In this document: positions 1-6,714 of the stretch, in pieces
Layout of the letters: each line of letters opens with the position of its first letter
Numbering within the stretch: the first letter of the stretch is position 1
Assembly (NCBI GenBank): GCA_021828445.1
Contig: JAJZJD010000042.1
Span: forward strand, 1 to 8,709
Direction of reading: 5' to 3'
DNA: 8,709 bases
From: a bacterium
GTDB lineage: Bacteria; SZUA-79; Acidulodesulfobacterales; Acidulodesulfobacteraceae
Made by a program: the position numbers and the translations under genes
The notes under the pieces: generated by a model
The model's database searches: none
Seen by the model: the letters and a program-made list of their open reading frames with translations, nothing else
What the model was told of the DNA's origin: nothing

Positions 1-485
1 GCCATAAGACCCTTAAGGTTCAATCTCCCAAGCTTGTTTATTTCGATAATCAAATTATGTAAATAATCTATAGAAATGCCGTTTTTGGTTTTTTCGCCGG
101 CAAGATTTACTTCGATTAAGATATTAGAGGCGGTATTTTTGGCAAGGGAATATTTTTCAATAACTTTAGCGAGTTCTATGTCGCCTACGGAGTGTATTAA
201 ACCTACGTTTCCGATTATATATTTAACCTTATTTTTTTGAAGCCGTCCGATTATATGCCAGCTGATGTCCTTATTTTGGTTAAGCCGTTCATATTTGAAT
301 AAAAACTCCTGAACGTAGTTTTCCCCGAAAACTTTTATGCCGCCGTTATATGCTTCGAGTATTTCTTCGGCACTCCTTGTTTTTGAAGCCGCCAGTATAG
401 TAATATCGGAGAAGTTACGGCCGCTCTTTTCGGCGGCCGTTTTAACCCTTTGATTTATATTTTTTATATTATTGGATATTATAAT
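1..485 (-). CDS. yggS: YggS/PLPBP family pyridoxal-phosphate-binding protein (3' end beyond window)
   Basis: Cytosolic PLP-homeostasis protein of the alanine-racemase-like TIM-barrel fold; members bind PLP on a lysine and buffer vitamin B6 but have no proven enzymatic activity. Translating the minus strand gives about 161 residues with the family landmarks in order: an AAEKSGR segment, ILAASKTRS (the lysine is the expected PLP Schiff-base residue), VFGENYVQE, WHIIGRLQKNK, IHSVGD, IEVNLAGEKTKNGIS and LKGLMA. The C-terminal third lies off the left edge. The frame is open back to a TAA near 549 but holds no ATG, GTG or TTG before the conserved core. The best start is ATT at 485-483: it is 6 nt after an AGGGA sequence (496-492), 2 nt after the upstream gene's stop, and places the lysine motif at about the same distance from the N-terminus as in E. 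coli YggS. It is the last visible gene of the dprA-like/topA/sensor run. Identity is very sure; the start is inferred. Confidence 0.93.
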   Translation of the reverse strand, partial: MIISNNIKNINQRVKTAAEKSGRNFSDITILAASKTRSAEEILEAYNGGIKVFGENYVQEFLFKYERLNQNKDISWHIIGRLQKNKVKYIIGNVGLIHSVGDIELAKVIEKYSLAKNTASNILIEVNLAGEKTKNGISIDYLHNLIIEINKLGRLNLKGLM

Positions 486-487
486 AT

Positions 488-1321
488 CTATTCCCTGCCC
501 CGCTTTAAAAGTTCCATAGCCTTTTTTAAACTTATCTGCATTCGGTTAAAAGATTTTGCGAGAGAACCTATTTCGTCATTTCTGGGGTGCGTAATCTCTT
601 CTTCAAAATGACCCTTAGATATTTCGTCCGCCAGCTTCGACATTTTTGTTATGGGTTTAATTATTGCGCTTTTTATAATGAAATAAAGGAATAAGATAAT
701 CAGAACGATGAAAATTACTGCAATAATTAAAGTTTCTTCAGTAAAAATCCACTGCGAATTCCTGAGGGGCTTCAAGGAATAAACCAGCTTAATACCGCCT
801 AAAATATCGCCTGACGAAGCTTTTGTATGGCACATAAGGCAGTTTATACCCCTGGAATTTGTTTTCGCTATAAAAGGCACGCCCACCATAAGTTCATACG
901 GCGCACCGTTTTTAGAAATAATTTCTGTTTGAGTTTTGTTTGAGTTTAATATTTTATCGTCAAACGAAGAATTCGGCATTTCTTCCCGAAGCCCTTTTCC
1001 GAATTCCATGTTTACGATATTCCCCCTGATAACCTTAAATCCCTTTATCCCTTTAATTTTTTTATAAATAGAAAAAAGCTGTTTTCTGTCCTTTTTTTTC
1101 ATTATAGTTCCGTTCAGCATCATTGCATTGAGGCTTGAAAGCGTAGTTTTTGCCGTAACTATAGCATCGTGCTTCGTCAAAGATATCGTGAGTTGTTTTT
1201 GAAGGTTGTAAGTGTTATAGGCAATTAACGCAATAGGAATGATGACTAATAATAAGAGCGGAACGATGATTTTTGTTTTAATAGATATGTCTTTAATAGA
1301 CTGAGAAAGACTTTTTGACAT
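488..1321 (-). CDS. Membrane-anchored c-type heme sensor protein with HAMP domain, no output domain
   Basis: A 277-residue inner-membrane protein. TM1 is about residues 18-35, an extracytoplasmic sensor region about 36-196, TM2 about 197-217 and a HAMP domain about 218-267 (begins IIKPITKMSKLADEIS, ends with NDEIGSLAKSFNRM). The sensor region contains one CLMCH motif (C161, C164, H165; bases 827-841), the CxxCH signature for covalent heme c, about 30 residues before TM2. This layout resembles the heme-c PAS/Cache-like or DUF3365-type sensors of chemoreceptors and kinases in metal- and sulfur-metabolising bacteria. Only about ten residues follow the HAMP, so there is no kinase, methyl-accepting or cyclase domain. 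A good ribosome site (AAGGGGTG, 7 nt before the ATG) supports the start. The gene lies 76 bp after topA and touches yggS. Redox or gas sensing is inferred; the signalling partner is unknown. An alternative is that it only modulates another HAMP protein by dimerising with it. Confidence 0.8.
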   Translation of the reverse strand: MSKSLSQSIKDISIKTKIIVPLLLLVIIPIALIAYNTYNLQKQLTISLTKHDAIVTAKTTLSSLNAMMLNGTIMKKKDRKQLFSIYKKIKGIKGFKVIRGNIVNMEFGKGLREEMPNSSFDDKILNSNKTQTEIISKNGAPYELMVGVPFIAKTNSRGINCLMCHTKASSGDILGGIKLVYSLKPLRNSQWIFTEETLIIAVIFIVLIILFLYFIIKSAIIKPITKMSKLADEISKGHFEEEITHPRNDEIGSLAKSFNRMQISLKKAMELLKRGRE

Positions 1322-1365
1322 AATAACACCCCTTTAATTCATATTAATTAATTTAATATTTAATA

Positions 1366-1394
1366 ATATTATTTTAATTTAAAAATTAAATCAA
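1366..1394 (-). promoter_or_regulatory. Candidate sigma-70 promoter upstream of the heme sensor gene
   Basis: On the minus strand a TTGATT (1394-1389) is followed after exactly 17 bp by TAATAT (1371-1366), each matching the sigma-70 consensus at four of six positions. It would give the sensor and yggS a promoter separate from topA. The whole 1322-1397 gap is almost only A and T, including a 12-bp perfect palindrome at 1362-1373, so a chance match is quite possible. No GC-rich terminator hairpin is visible in the gap, so read-through from topA is also likely. Confidence 0.35.
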
Positions 1395-1397
1395 TCG

Positions 1398-3728
1398 TTA
1401 TTTTGCCTTTTCCGGCTGTAACGTCCAAGCGGCGTAATCGCATTTAGGGTAGCTGGAGCATCCGAAAAACTTTCTGCCCTTTTTCGTTCTTTTTTCCACA
1501 AGATAGCCGCCGCATCCCGTCGGGCACGGAATTTTGGATTTATTTAACTTGACCGGTATGGGTTTTATGTTTTTGCACTCCGGATATCCGCTGCATGAAA
1601 GAAACTTGCCGTATCTGCCGGCTTTTATCACCATGGGTTTTCCGCATTTTTCGCAAATCTCGCCGGTTTCTTCCGTGTCCGCGGTATTGCCTTCGTTATT
1701 CGCATTGCCTTTTGGAAGTTCTTTCGTATTTTTGCACTCCGGATATCCGCTGCATGCAAGAAATTTCCCAAATCTGCCCATTTTTATCACCATGGGTTTT
1801 CCGCATTTTTCGCAAATTATATCGGTCGGTTCAGACGAGCCTTTTATGTTTTTAATATTAACTTTAGCGTCTTTAAAGCTTTTCATAAATTTATCGTAAA
1901 AATCGGTCAACAGGTCGTTTTTGTTAATCAATCCATTTTCGATATTATCTAATCCGACTTCCATATTTGCCGTAAACTTTAAATTTATTATATCTGAAAA
2001 TCCTGCCTTTAATATATCCGAAACGGTCATTCCCAATTCGGTAGGTTTAAATTTTTGGGTGGAGCCGCCTTTTTTTGATACATCCGCCGATTCAGTAGTT
2101 ATAGCAACGTAATCTTTTGTTTTTATGTTTGCTATTATGCTCTGATATGTCGAAGGCCTGCCTATACCGTTTTCGTCCAAGGCTTTGACCAAGCTTGCTT
2201 CGGTGTATCTGGGAGGGGGGGAAGTAAAATGCTGAAGGGTATCGACTTTTTTTACCGAGGCAGGGTCGCCTTTTGAAAGAAGTTCGAATATTTTTATTAT
2301 CGATGATGAAGATTTTTCCGGCGGCGTTTCATTTTCGTCATCAGAATTCTCTTTATTCTTAAGGTTTTCGTTTATAACTTTTTGGAATCCGTCGAATTTC
2401 AAAATACTTTCCGTTGTTTTAAAACCGTATTCGGTTTTTTTGGTATTTTTCGGCTCTTCGTATAGCCCTTTTACGGTTAGACTATACTGGTCGTAAATGC
2501 TTTCGCTCATCAAAGAAGCGGTAAAATAAGTCCATATAAGGTTATAAAGCTTGTATTCGTCGGGGGTCAGATAGTTTTTAATTTTTCCGGGCGTCAGCAA
2601 TATATTGGTGGGTCTTATCGCTTCATGGGCATCCTGAACCTTTTTCGCTTCGGCTGCAGCCTTCCCTTTTCTTTTAATGCCCGATTTATCGTAAAGATAA
2701 TCGGAACCGTAAGTATTATTTATAAATTCTTTTGCATGTCCTTCGGATTCGGCGGAAATTCTTGTAGAATCGGTTCTCATATATGTAATAAGGCCTAAAG
2801 GTCCCATAGGTTTATTGCTGACGCCTTCCACGGAGCCGAGTTCTATCCCTTCGTATAGTTTTTGGGCGACGGACATTGTTTTTTTAACGGGAAACCGCAA
2901 TATTTTTGCGGCCTCCTGCTGGAGAGTACTTGTTATGAAAGGAAGAGGCGCTTTTCTCGACGCCTGTTTTTTAATTATATCGCCTATCGCATAACCGCCC
3001 GCTATCTTAAGAAGGATTTCTTTTAATTCGTCCGCTTCTTTTTCTGTTTTTATTGCCGGTTCTTTGCCGTTTATTTTAACGAGCTCTCCTTCAATGTTTG
3101 CCGAATAATTATTATCTTTGTTTTTTATATCGAAAAGAGCTTTAACCGTCCAGAATTCTTCTTTTACGAAAGCATTTATTTCCTTTTCTCTTTCTACTAT
3201 AAGGTACAATGCTATAGATTGAACTCTTCCGGCAGAAAGGCCTCTTCTGATTTTTTCCCATAAAAAGGGACTGAGATTATAGCCGACGAGCCTGTCTAAA
3301 ATTCTACGAGCTTTTTGGGATTCATACATCGATTTATTTAAAACGGTAGGATTTTCAATTGCGTTTATAACTTTATCTTTGGTTATTTCGTGAAAAAGTA
3401 CCCTCTTTATTTCAGGTTTTTTACCCTTAATTTCATCGATAATTTCTTTTATGTTCCATGCTATCGCCTCTCCTTCTCTGTCGGGGTCGGGAGCCAGATA
3501 GACCGTGTCCGCGTTTTTTGCAAGTTTTTTAATTTCTTCGACGGCCTTTTCTTTTCCCTTTATGATTTCATATTTAGGCTCGAACCCGTTTTCTATATCT
3601 ACGCCGATAGAACTTTTAGGCAAATTTTTAATATGTCCTACGGTAGCTTTAACGATATAATCAGACCCCAAGTATTTATTTATAGTGTTGGCTTTAGACG
3701 GAGATTCGACAAGAACAAGATTTTTCAT
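1398..3728 (-). CDS. topA: DNA topoisomerase I (type IA) with three C-terminal zinc ribbons
   Basis: Relaxes negatively supercoiled DNA in the cytoplasm by transient single-strand cleavage through a 5'-phosphotyrosine. The 776 residues lie within the usual bacterial range. The Toprim domain holds E8 (VESPSKA) and the acidic DPDRE triad (D81, D83, E85). SAGRVQS is at 165-171. The catalytic tyrosine is Y316 in ITYMRTDST, and PRYTEASLVKALDENGIGRPS is near 506-526. Three C-terminal zinc ribbons have cysteines at 639/642/659/665, 692/695/712/718 and 735/739/757/763; the first two are near-identical copies. About ten extra residues (SVEGVSNKPM) precede the catalytic-tyrosine strand. The start overlaps the stop of the dprA-like gene by ATGA (3725-3728). 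The nearest strong Shine-Dalgarno (GGAGG, 3748-3744) is 15 nt away, so translation is probably coupled. The dprA-topA order is common in bacteria. Identification is certain. Confidence 0.99.
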   Translation of the reverse strand: MKNLVLVESPSKANTINKYLGSDYIVKATVGHIKNLPKSSIGVDIENGFEPKYEIIKGKEKAVEEIKKLAKNADTVYLAPDPDREGEAIAWNIKEIIDEIKGKKPEIKRVLFHEITKDKVINAIENPTVLNKSMYESQKARRILDRLVGYNLSPFLWEKIRRGLSAGRVQSIALYLIVEREKEINAFVKEEFWTVKALFDIKNKDNNYSANIEGELVKINGKEPAIKTEKEADELKEILLKIAGGYAIGDIIKKQASRKAPLPFITSTLQQEAAKILRFPVKKTMSVAQKLYEGIELGSVEGVSNKPMGPLGLITYMRTDSTRISAESEGHAKEFINNTYGSDYLYDKSGIKRKGKAAAEAKKVQDAHEAIRPTNILLTPGKIKNYLTPDEYKLYNLIWTYFTASLMSESIYDQYSLTVKGLYEEPKNTKKTEYGFKTTESILKFDGFQKVINENLKNKENSDDENETPPEKSSSSIIKIFELLSKGDPASVKKVDTLQHFTSPPPRYTEASLVKALDENGIGRPSTYQSIIANIKTKDYVAITTESADVSKKGGSTQKFKPTELGMTVSDILKAGFSDIINLKFTANMEVGLDNIENGLINKNDLLTDFYDKFMKSFKDAKVNIKNIKGSSEPTDIICEKCGKPMVIKMGRFGKFLACSGYPECKNTKELPKGNANNEGNTADTEETGEICEKCGKPMVIKAGRYGKFLSCSGYPECKNIKPIPVKLNKSKIPCPTGCGGYLVEKRTKKGRKFFGCSSYPKCDYAAWTLQPEKAK
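1570..1817 (-). repeat. Internal tandem duplication encoding zinc ribbons 1 and 2 of topA
   Basis: Two 89-bp blocks, 1570-1658 and 1729-1817, are offset by exactly 159 bp (53 codons). By hand count they differ at about 8 of 89 positions. They include one perfect 28-bp match (1570-1597 with 1729-1756) and one perfect 36-bp match (1623-1658 with 1782-1817). Each block encodes a CEKCGKPMVIK...GKFL.CSGYPECKN zinc ribbon. The in-frame spacing and DNA-level identity point to a fairly recent duplication or to gene conversion between the two copies. Confidence 0.9.
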
Positions 3729-4723
3729 ATTTTTTTTATAATCCCTCCAGGGCGCCTTTCTATTTCAGAATTCATTTCGAGTATCGAAATTGCCTTTATG
3801 ATTTCTTTTTCGTCCACGTTTAATTTAATATTGCTTAGTTTTAATAAATTGTCAATAGTAATATTTTCTTTTTCCAAAGAATTTATTATAAATTTTTGGA
3901 TAGAATTATATTCTTTTTTAATGACCGTATTGCTTATATCAGGTTTCTTATCGGGCGCCATAGTATATGTCGAATATCCACGCTCAAAAATATTTACCGG
4001 TTTGCCGGCGTTTTCAAATTTTTTTATGATTGACGACAAAGAGCTTTTTTCGGACAAATATAGAACAATCATTTCTTGAGATAAATGAAAAGCAAGGCTG
4101 TTTCTTAAGGCAAACCCGTATTTTGAATTTTTAGAAAAAGGGTCTATTGCGGAAATATGCAAAAAATTAGGCGTTGTTTTATTTAAGGCGGTTAAATCCG
4201 GCAGAGGGTTTGACGGCAGAATTATTAATAAAGGATTTCCCGAAAATTTTTTAATAAATTCTATTTCGGCTTCGCTGTTTGTTCCGACGCAGATAAAATC
4301 AAATTTTGGCTTACCGGCGGCATTGGAAAGATATAAATCTAAATTGTTAAAAATATCGGCGCCCGGTTTATAAATTTTTGCGCCCTCGAATCTTGACGAC
4401 GTTAAAAAAATACCGTCAGCCGACCTTATTTTCGATTCCAAAGAGCCGCCCGCATCAAATACATCGGCCTTGTCGTATATATGTAAAAATTGCGGCAAAG
4501 CGGGAGAAAGGGATTTTTTTCCGTAATAATTTATTAACCGGCTTGTTTTTACGGGTTTTATTTTAAATTTATACAATAAATTAATTTCATTTTCCACCTC
4601 GGCTTTAAATATTGCGTAAAAATCGTTATTTTCAAAACTATCTCCGGCAAGCCCCTTTTGTTTAGAGGCGGTTTTTAAAATAATCCTGTAATTAAAATAT
4701 AATCTATAATCTTCAATGTTCAT
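3725..4723 (-). CDS. Highly divergent DprA/Smf-like protein
   Basis: A 332-residue protein directly upstream of topA, the classic dprA position. DprA proteins bind single-stranded DNA through a Rossmann-like fold and load RecA during natural transformation. Here the relation shows mainly in the C-terminal half. ISAIDPFSKNSKYGFALRNSLAFHLS (190-215) lines up with the family's SE..pg....FP.RNRIIAGLS. IVLYLSEKSSLSSIIKKFENAGKPV (219-243) lines up with VVEA...SGALITA..ALEQGR.V. A winged-helix-like end (about 275-332, finishing IERRPGGIIKKI) matches the DprA tail. The usual GSR..S.YG motif is reduced to TSSRFEG (108-114), and the SG.ARGID..AH signature is not recognisable; VGTNSEAEI (146-154) sits roughly there. 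A true DprA role is therefore doubtful. No Shine-Dalgarno precedes the ATG; the leader is T-rich, so leaderless or weak initiation is possible. Confidence is high for a real gene and moderate for the family. Confidence 0.6.
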   Translation of the reverse strand: MNIEDYRLYFNYRIILKTASKQKGLAGDSFENNDFYAIFKAEVENEINLLYKFKIKPVKTSRLINYYGKKSLSPALPQFLHIYDKADVFDAGGSLESKIRSADGIFLTSSRFEGAKIYKPGADIFNNLDLYLSNAAGKPKFDFICVGTNSEAEIEFIKKFSGNPLLIILPSNPLPDLTALNKTTPNFLHISAIDPFSKNSKYGFALRNSLAFHLSQEMIVLYLSEKSSLSSIIKKFENAGKPVNIFERGYSTYTMAPDKKPDISNTVIKKEYNSIQKFIINSLEKENITIDNLLKLSNIKLNVDEKEIIKAISILEMNSEIERRPGGIIKKI

Positions 4724-4792
4724 ACGAATAATAATAAGATAAAATAAAAAAAAATAAAATAATTATTTTGGCTTCCGAACATTCCGATTGAC

Positions 4793-4801
4793 TGTTATAA
4801 T
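4793..4801 (+). promoter_or_regulatory. Extended -10 promoter for the periplasmic binding-fold gene
   Basis: TGTTATAAT is a perfect extended -10 element (TGnTATAAT, hexamer 4796-4801). The -35 position 17 bp upstream is weak (TTCCGA, 4773-4778), as is usual for extended -10 promoters. Further upstream, around -40 to -60, lies an A/T-only tract with a 14-bp palindrome (4756-4769) that could act as an UP-type element. Transcription would begin near 4808, leaving a leader of about 46 nt before the ATG at 4854 and ruling out the in-frame TTG at 4788 and ATG at 4800 as starts on this transcript. Confidence 0.75.
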
Positions 4802-4853
4802 GATTAGTTGTATAAATAAAATATTGTTAATACGAGTTAAATTTAAAAAAATT

Positions 4854-6197
4854 ATGACCGTAACGACCGGAACGAAAATTTATTTTGCCTGTATAGCATT
4901 TTTTCTTGCCGTTTTCTTATCCCCTTCGCTATCTATGGGAAGAACTTTCGGAAACGAAAACGGCCCAAATAAAGGCAATGCGTTAAGAATAGCGTTGGCG
5001 CTTCCAACCAAGGGAAGATTTGCATTCTTCACCAAGCAGTTTATAAACGGACTTCTCCTTAGCCTTAATAAGCGGGGCGGTTTAAAAATAAAATATTCAA
5101 TAATAAACTTGCCTGTAAGCGCCGACGGCGGAAGCATCGGTAATATATTCGATTCTTTGTCTAAAAAAGGGGTAAGCGCCGTGGTAGGGCCTCTTTTCGA
5201 AGGTCAGTTAAAATACTTTGCGTCCGACTCGGTTAAATTTAAAATTCCGGTAATAACGCCGTCGCCGATTGTCGCCGAAAAAGATTTATCCCCCTTTGTT
5301 TTTAGTTACGGTATGACTTTAAAGCAGGAGATAAGAACGGAAATGAAATATGCCGCATATGCAGGCATAAGGTCTGTTTCCGCGATATATCCGGATAGCG
5401 GTTACGGTTTAAAAATTATGTCTTATATAAACTTATTTTCAAAAAAGTACGGCGTAAACGTCTTGAATGCAACAGGATATAGCGGGAAAACCGTCGATTT
5501 TTTTTATAATTTTAATTCGATAGTCAAGTTTAACAATGTAGGCAATACTCATGTATCGAAGGCGGAACAGGCTCAGCTCGGCATTACTCCTTACAACCTT
5601 ATGCACGGCATAACAAAGTCTAAGCCGGATATACCGTTTAACGGTCTTTTCGTAATCGGCAGTCCTTCCAAACTCGAACTGATTTTAACCCAGCTTGCTT
5701 ATTACAATATCACAGGGTTTCCTATATTCGGGCTAAGTTCTTTAGATTCAAGGTCTTTTATGGAAAAGTACGGTTTTTATATGCAAAACGCAATTTTTCC
5801 GGACGGATTTTTCAAGCATGACGATAATAAAATAGTAAAAAAATTCAGTTCGGATTACAAAGATACATATGGAGAAATGCCAAATATACTCAGCGCCGAA
5901 GGATACGATATCGGAGGAATAATAATTAAGGCGGCGGAGAAGGCGAGCATTTCCGATTATGCCGCAGTTTCCGAAAGCCCGTATAATTATCTGAATTCAA
6001 ACGGCGTGCGGTCAAAAAACGTTTCGGCTTTTTCGGGAAAAGGCAACGGAGTAAAATTTTACCGCGCCCTTCTAAAAGTTAAAACGTTTAATGGGGTCTG
6101 CGGGATCAGCAAATTAACCGGCGGCAGATTTAGAAAGCCGCTTTATCTGTTTAAATATAAAAATAATAAGATTTATATCCTCGAAAGCCCTTTTTAA
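4854..6197 (+). CDS. Secreted periplasmic binding-fold protein, LpoA/YraM-like (penicillin-binding protein activator type)
   Basis: A 447-residue exported protein of the type 1 periplasmic-binding fold (Peripla_BP_6-like). A signal peptide is clear: a short polar start with one lysine, a hydrophobic core at about 9-22, and a likely cut after SLS near residue 27. There is no lipobox cysteine, so the product should be soluble rather than a lipoprotein like LpoA. Landmarks are VSAVVGPL (about 107-114), IPVITPSP, IYPDSGYG (about 178-185), LTQLAYYNITGFPIFG, FPDGFF (about 315-320), LSAEGYD, and a C-terminal FNGVCGISKLTGG...KPLYLFK, where relatives have FPGVTGTLSFD. These features fit deltaproteobacterial proteins called penicillin-binding protein activators better than amino-acid transport receptors, and no permease genes lie nearby. 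The frame is open back to a TTG at 4788, but that overlaps the promoter; ATG 4854 also gives a proper signal peptide. Only a weak A-rich ribosome site precedes it. The ligand is unknown. Confidence 0.7.
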   Translation: MTVTTGTKIYFACIAFFLAVFLSPSLSMGRTFGNENGPNKGNALRIALALPTKGRFAFFTKQFINGLLLSLNKRGGLKIKYSIINLPVSADGGSIGNIFDSLSKKGVSAVVGPLFEGQLKYFASDSVKFKIPVITPSPIVAEKDLSPFVFSYGMTLKQEIRTEMKYAAYAGIRSVSAIYPDSGYGLKIMSYINLFSKKYGVNVLNATGYSGKTVDFFYNFNSIVKFNNVGNTHVSKAEQAQLGITPYNLMHGITKSKPDIPFNGLFVIGSPSKLELILTQLAYYNITGFPIFGLSSLDSRSFMEKYGFYMQNAIFPDGFFKHDDNKIVKKFSSDYKDTYGEMPNILSAEGYDIGGIIIKAAEKASISDYAAVSESPYNYLNSNGVRSKNVSAFSGKGNGVKFYRALLKVKTFNGVCGISKLTGGRFRKPLYLFKYKNNKIYILESPF

Positions 6198-6199
6198 TT

Positions 6200-6598
6200 C
6201 TAAAATCCGTTTGCCGATTTTAATATAAATTCTTTAAGTACGGAGGCATTATTGTTTATTTCGTCTTTTAGTCCGTATAATAATGTTATATTTTTGCCGC
6301 CGGTTTTTAATAATCCGGATATTTCCGCAATCGAATTTTCATGACCAGCATTGCTGGACGCGTCATAGTTACGGCTGTATTCGGAAAGTTCCCGCAAGTA
6401 TCTTTTTTTAAATTCCTTAAAATCTATTGCCGCCTTATGAAATGTTTTCCTTAATTCGTTAGAAGGGGCTATGTCTTTAAACCAGAAGTCTAATTTTGCC
6501 TTTTCTTTGCTTATGCCTCTCGGCCATAACCTGTCCACCAATATTCTTATGCCGTCTTTAGCCGCAGGCTCGTCGTAAATTCTTTTTATATCGAGCAT
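6200..6598 (-). CDS. DUF488 family protein, YeaO-like
   Basis: A small 132-residue cytosolic protein. It carries the hallmarks of the DUF488/YeaO family: KRIYDEPAAKDGIRILVDRLWPRGISKEKA at residues 5-34, WFKDIAPSNELRKTFHK in the middle, FKKRYLREL, and a C-terminal ITLLYGLKDEINNNA strand-helix where E. coli YeaO has LTLLYSAKNTTQNHA. Length is slightly longer than E. coli YeaO because of an added loop around residues 79-88 (DASSNAGHEN). The biochemical role of the family is not established. A GGGGGT sequence about 9-10 nt before the ATG may serve as ribosome site. The stop codon is only 2 bp from the stop of the convergent periplasmic gene, so both transcripts must run into each other unless one terminates within coding sequence. 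Confidence 0.9.
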   Translation of the reverse strand: MLDIKRIYDEPAAKDGIRILVDRLWPRGISKEKAKLDFWFKDIAPSNELRKTFHKAAIDFKEFKKRYLRELSEYSRNYDASSNAGHENSIAEISGLLKTGGKNITLLYGLKDEINNNASVLKEFILKSANGF

Positions 6599-6624
6599 AA
6601 TATTTTACCCCCGCGTATAATTAA

Positions 6625-6630
6625 ATTATA
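6625..6630 (-). promoter_or_regulatory. Candidate -10 element for the DUF488 gene
   Basis: A perfect TATAAT on the minus strand lies about 27 nt before the ATG of the DUF488 gene. The -35 position at 17-bp spacing is only a T-run, so the call rests on the hexamer and its placement. The surrounding 116-bp gap (6599-6714) is very AT-rich, which makes chance matches easy. Confidence 0.4.
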
Positions 6631-6662
6631 TCCCATATATAACTATAAAAAAAATTTTAAGA

Positions 6663-6668
6663 TATAAT
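6663..6668 (+). promoter_or_regulatory. Candidate -10 element for the LRV-repeat/SDR operon
   Basis: A perfect TATAAT on the plus strand lies 46 nt before the ATG at 6715. No good -35 is visible (TAACTA at 17-bp spacing), and a TAGAAT at 6674-6679 is an alternative. Together with the minus-strand element it makes 6599-6714 a likely divergent promoter region. Confidence 0.4.
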
Positions 6669-6714
6669 TAAAATAGAATAATTAAAATTTTGTTAATTTA
6701 CATTTGAAGACAAA

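Noticed and set aside
488..549. Frameshift fusing the heme sensor to yggS
   Set aside because: Both frames are open together for about 60 bp, but a sensor-PLP protein fusion is not a known architecture, and yggS has the right length from the ATT start. An indel remains possible and is noted in the finding on its start.
1322..1397. AT-only gap as a replication origin or small RNA
   Set aside because: It has no DnaA-box-like or structured elements and is only 76 bp; the sequence is too simple to support either.
1534..1899. 121-codon plus-strand frame with an internal repeat
   Set aside because: The repeat is just the antisense of the duplicated topA zinc ribbons; no independent coding signal.
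3730..3737. A8 run just before the topA start as a programmed slippage site
   Set aside because: The run lies two codons before the stop of the dprA-like gene and the ATGA overlap already explains the junction; nothing suggests a fused product.
3390..4079. 229-codon open frame on the plus strand across the dprA-like/topA junction
   Set aside because: It is antisense to two well-supported genes, has Phe-rich composition typical of reverse-complemented AT-rich coding sequence, and shows no family motifs.
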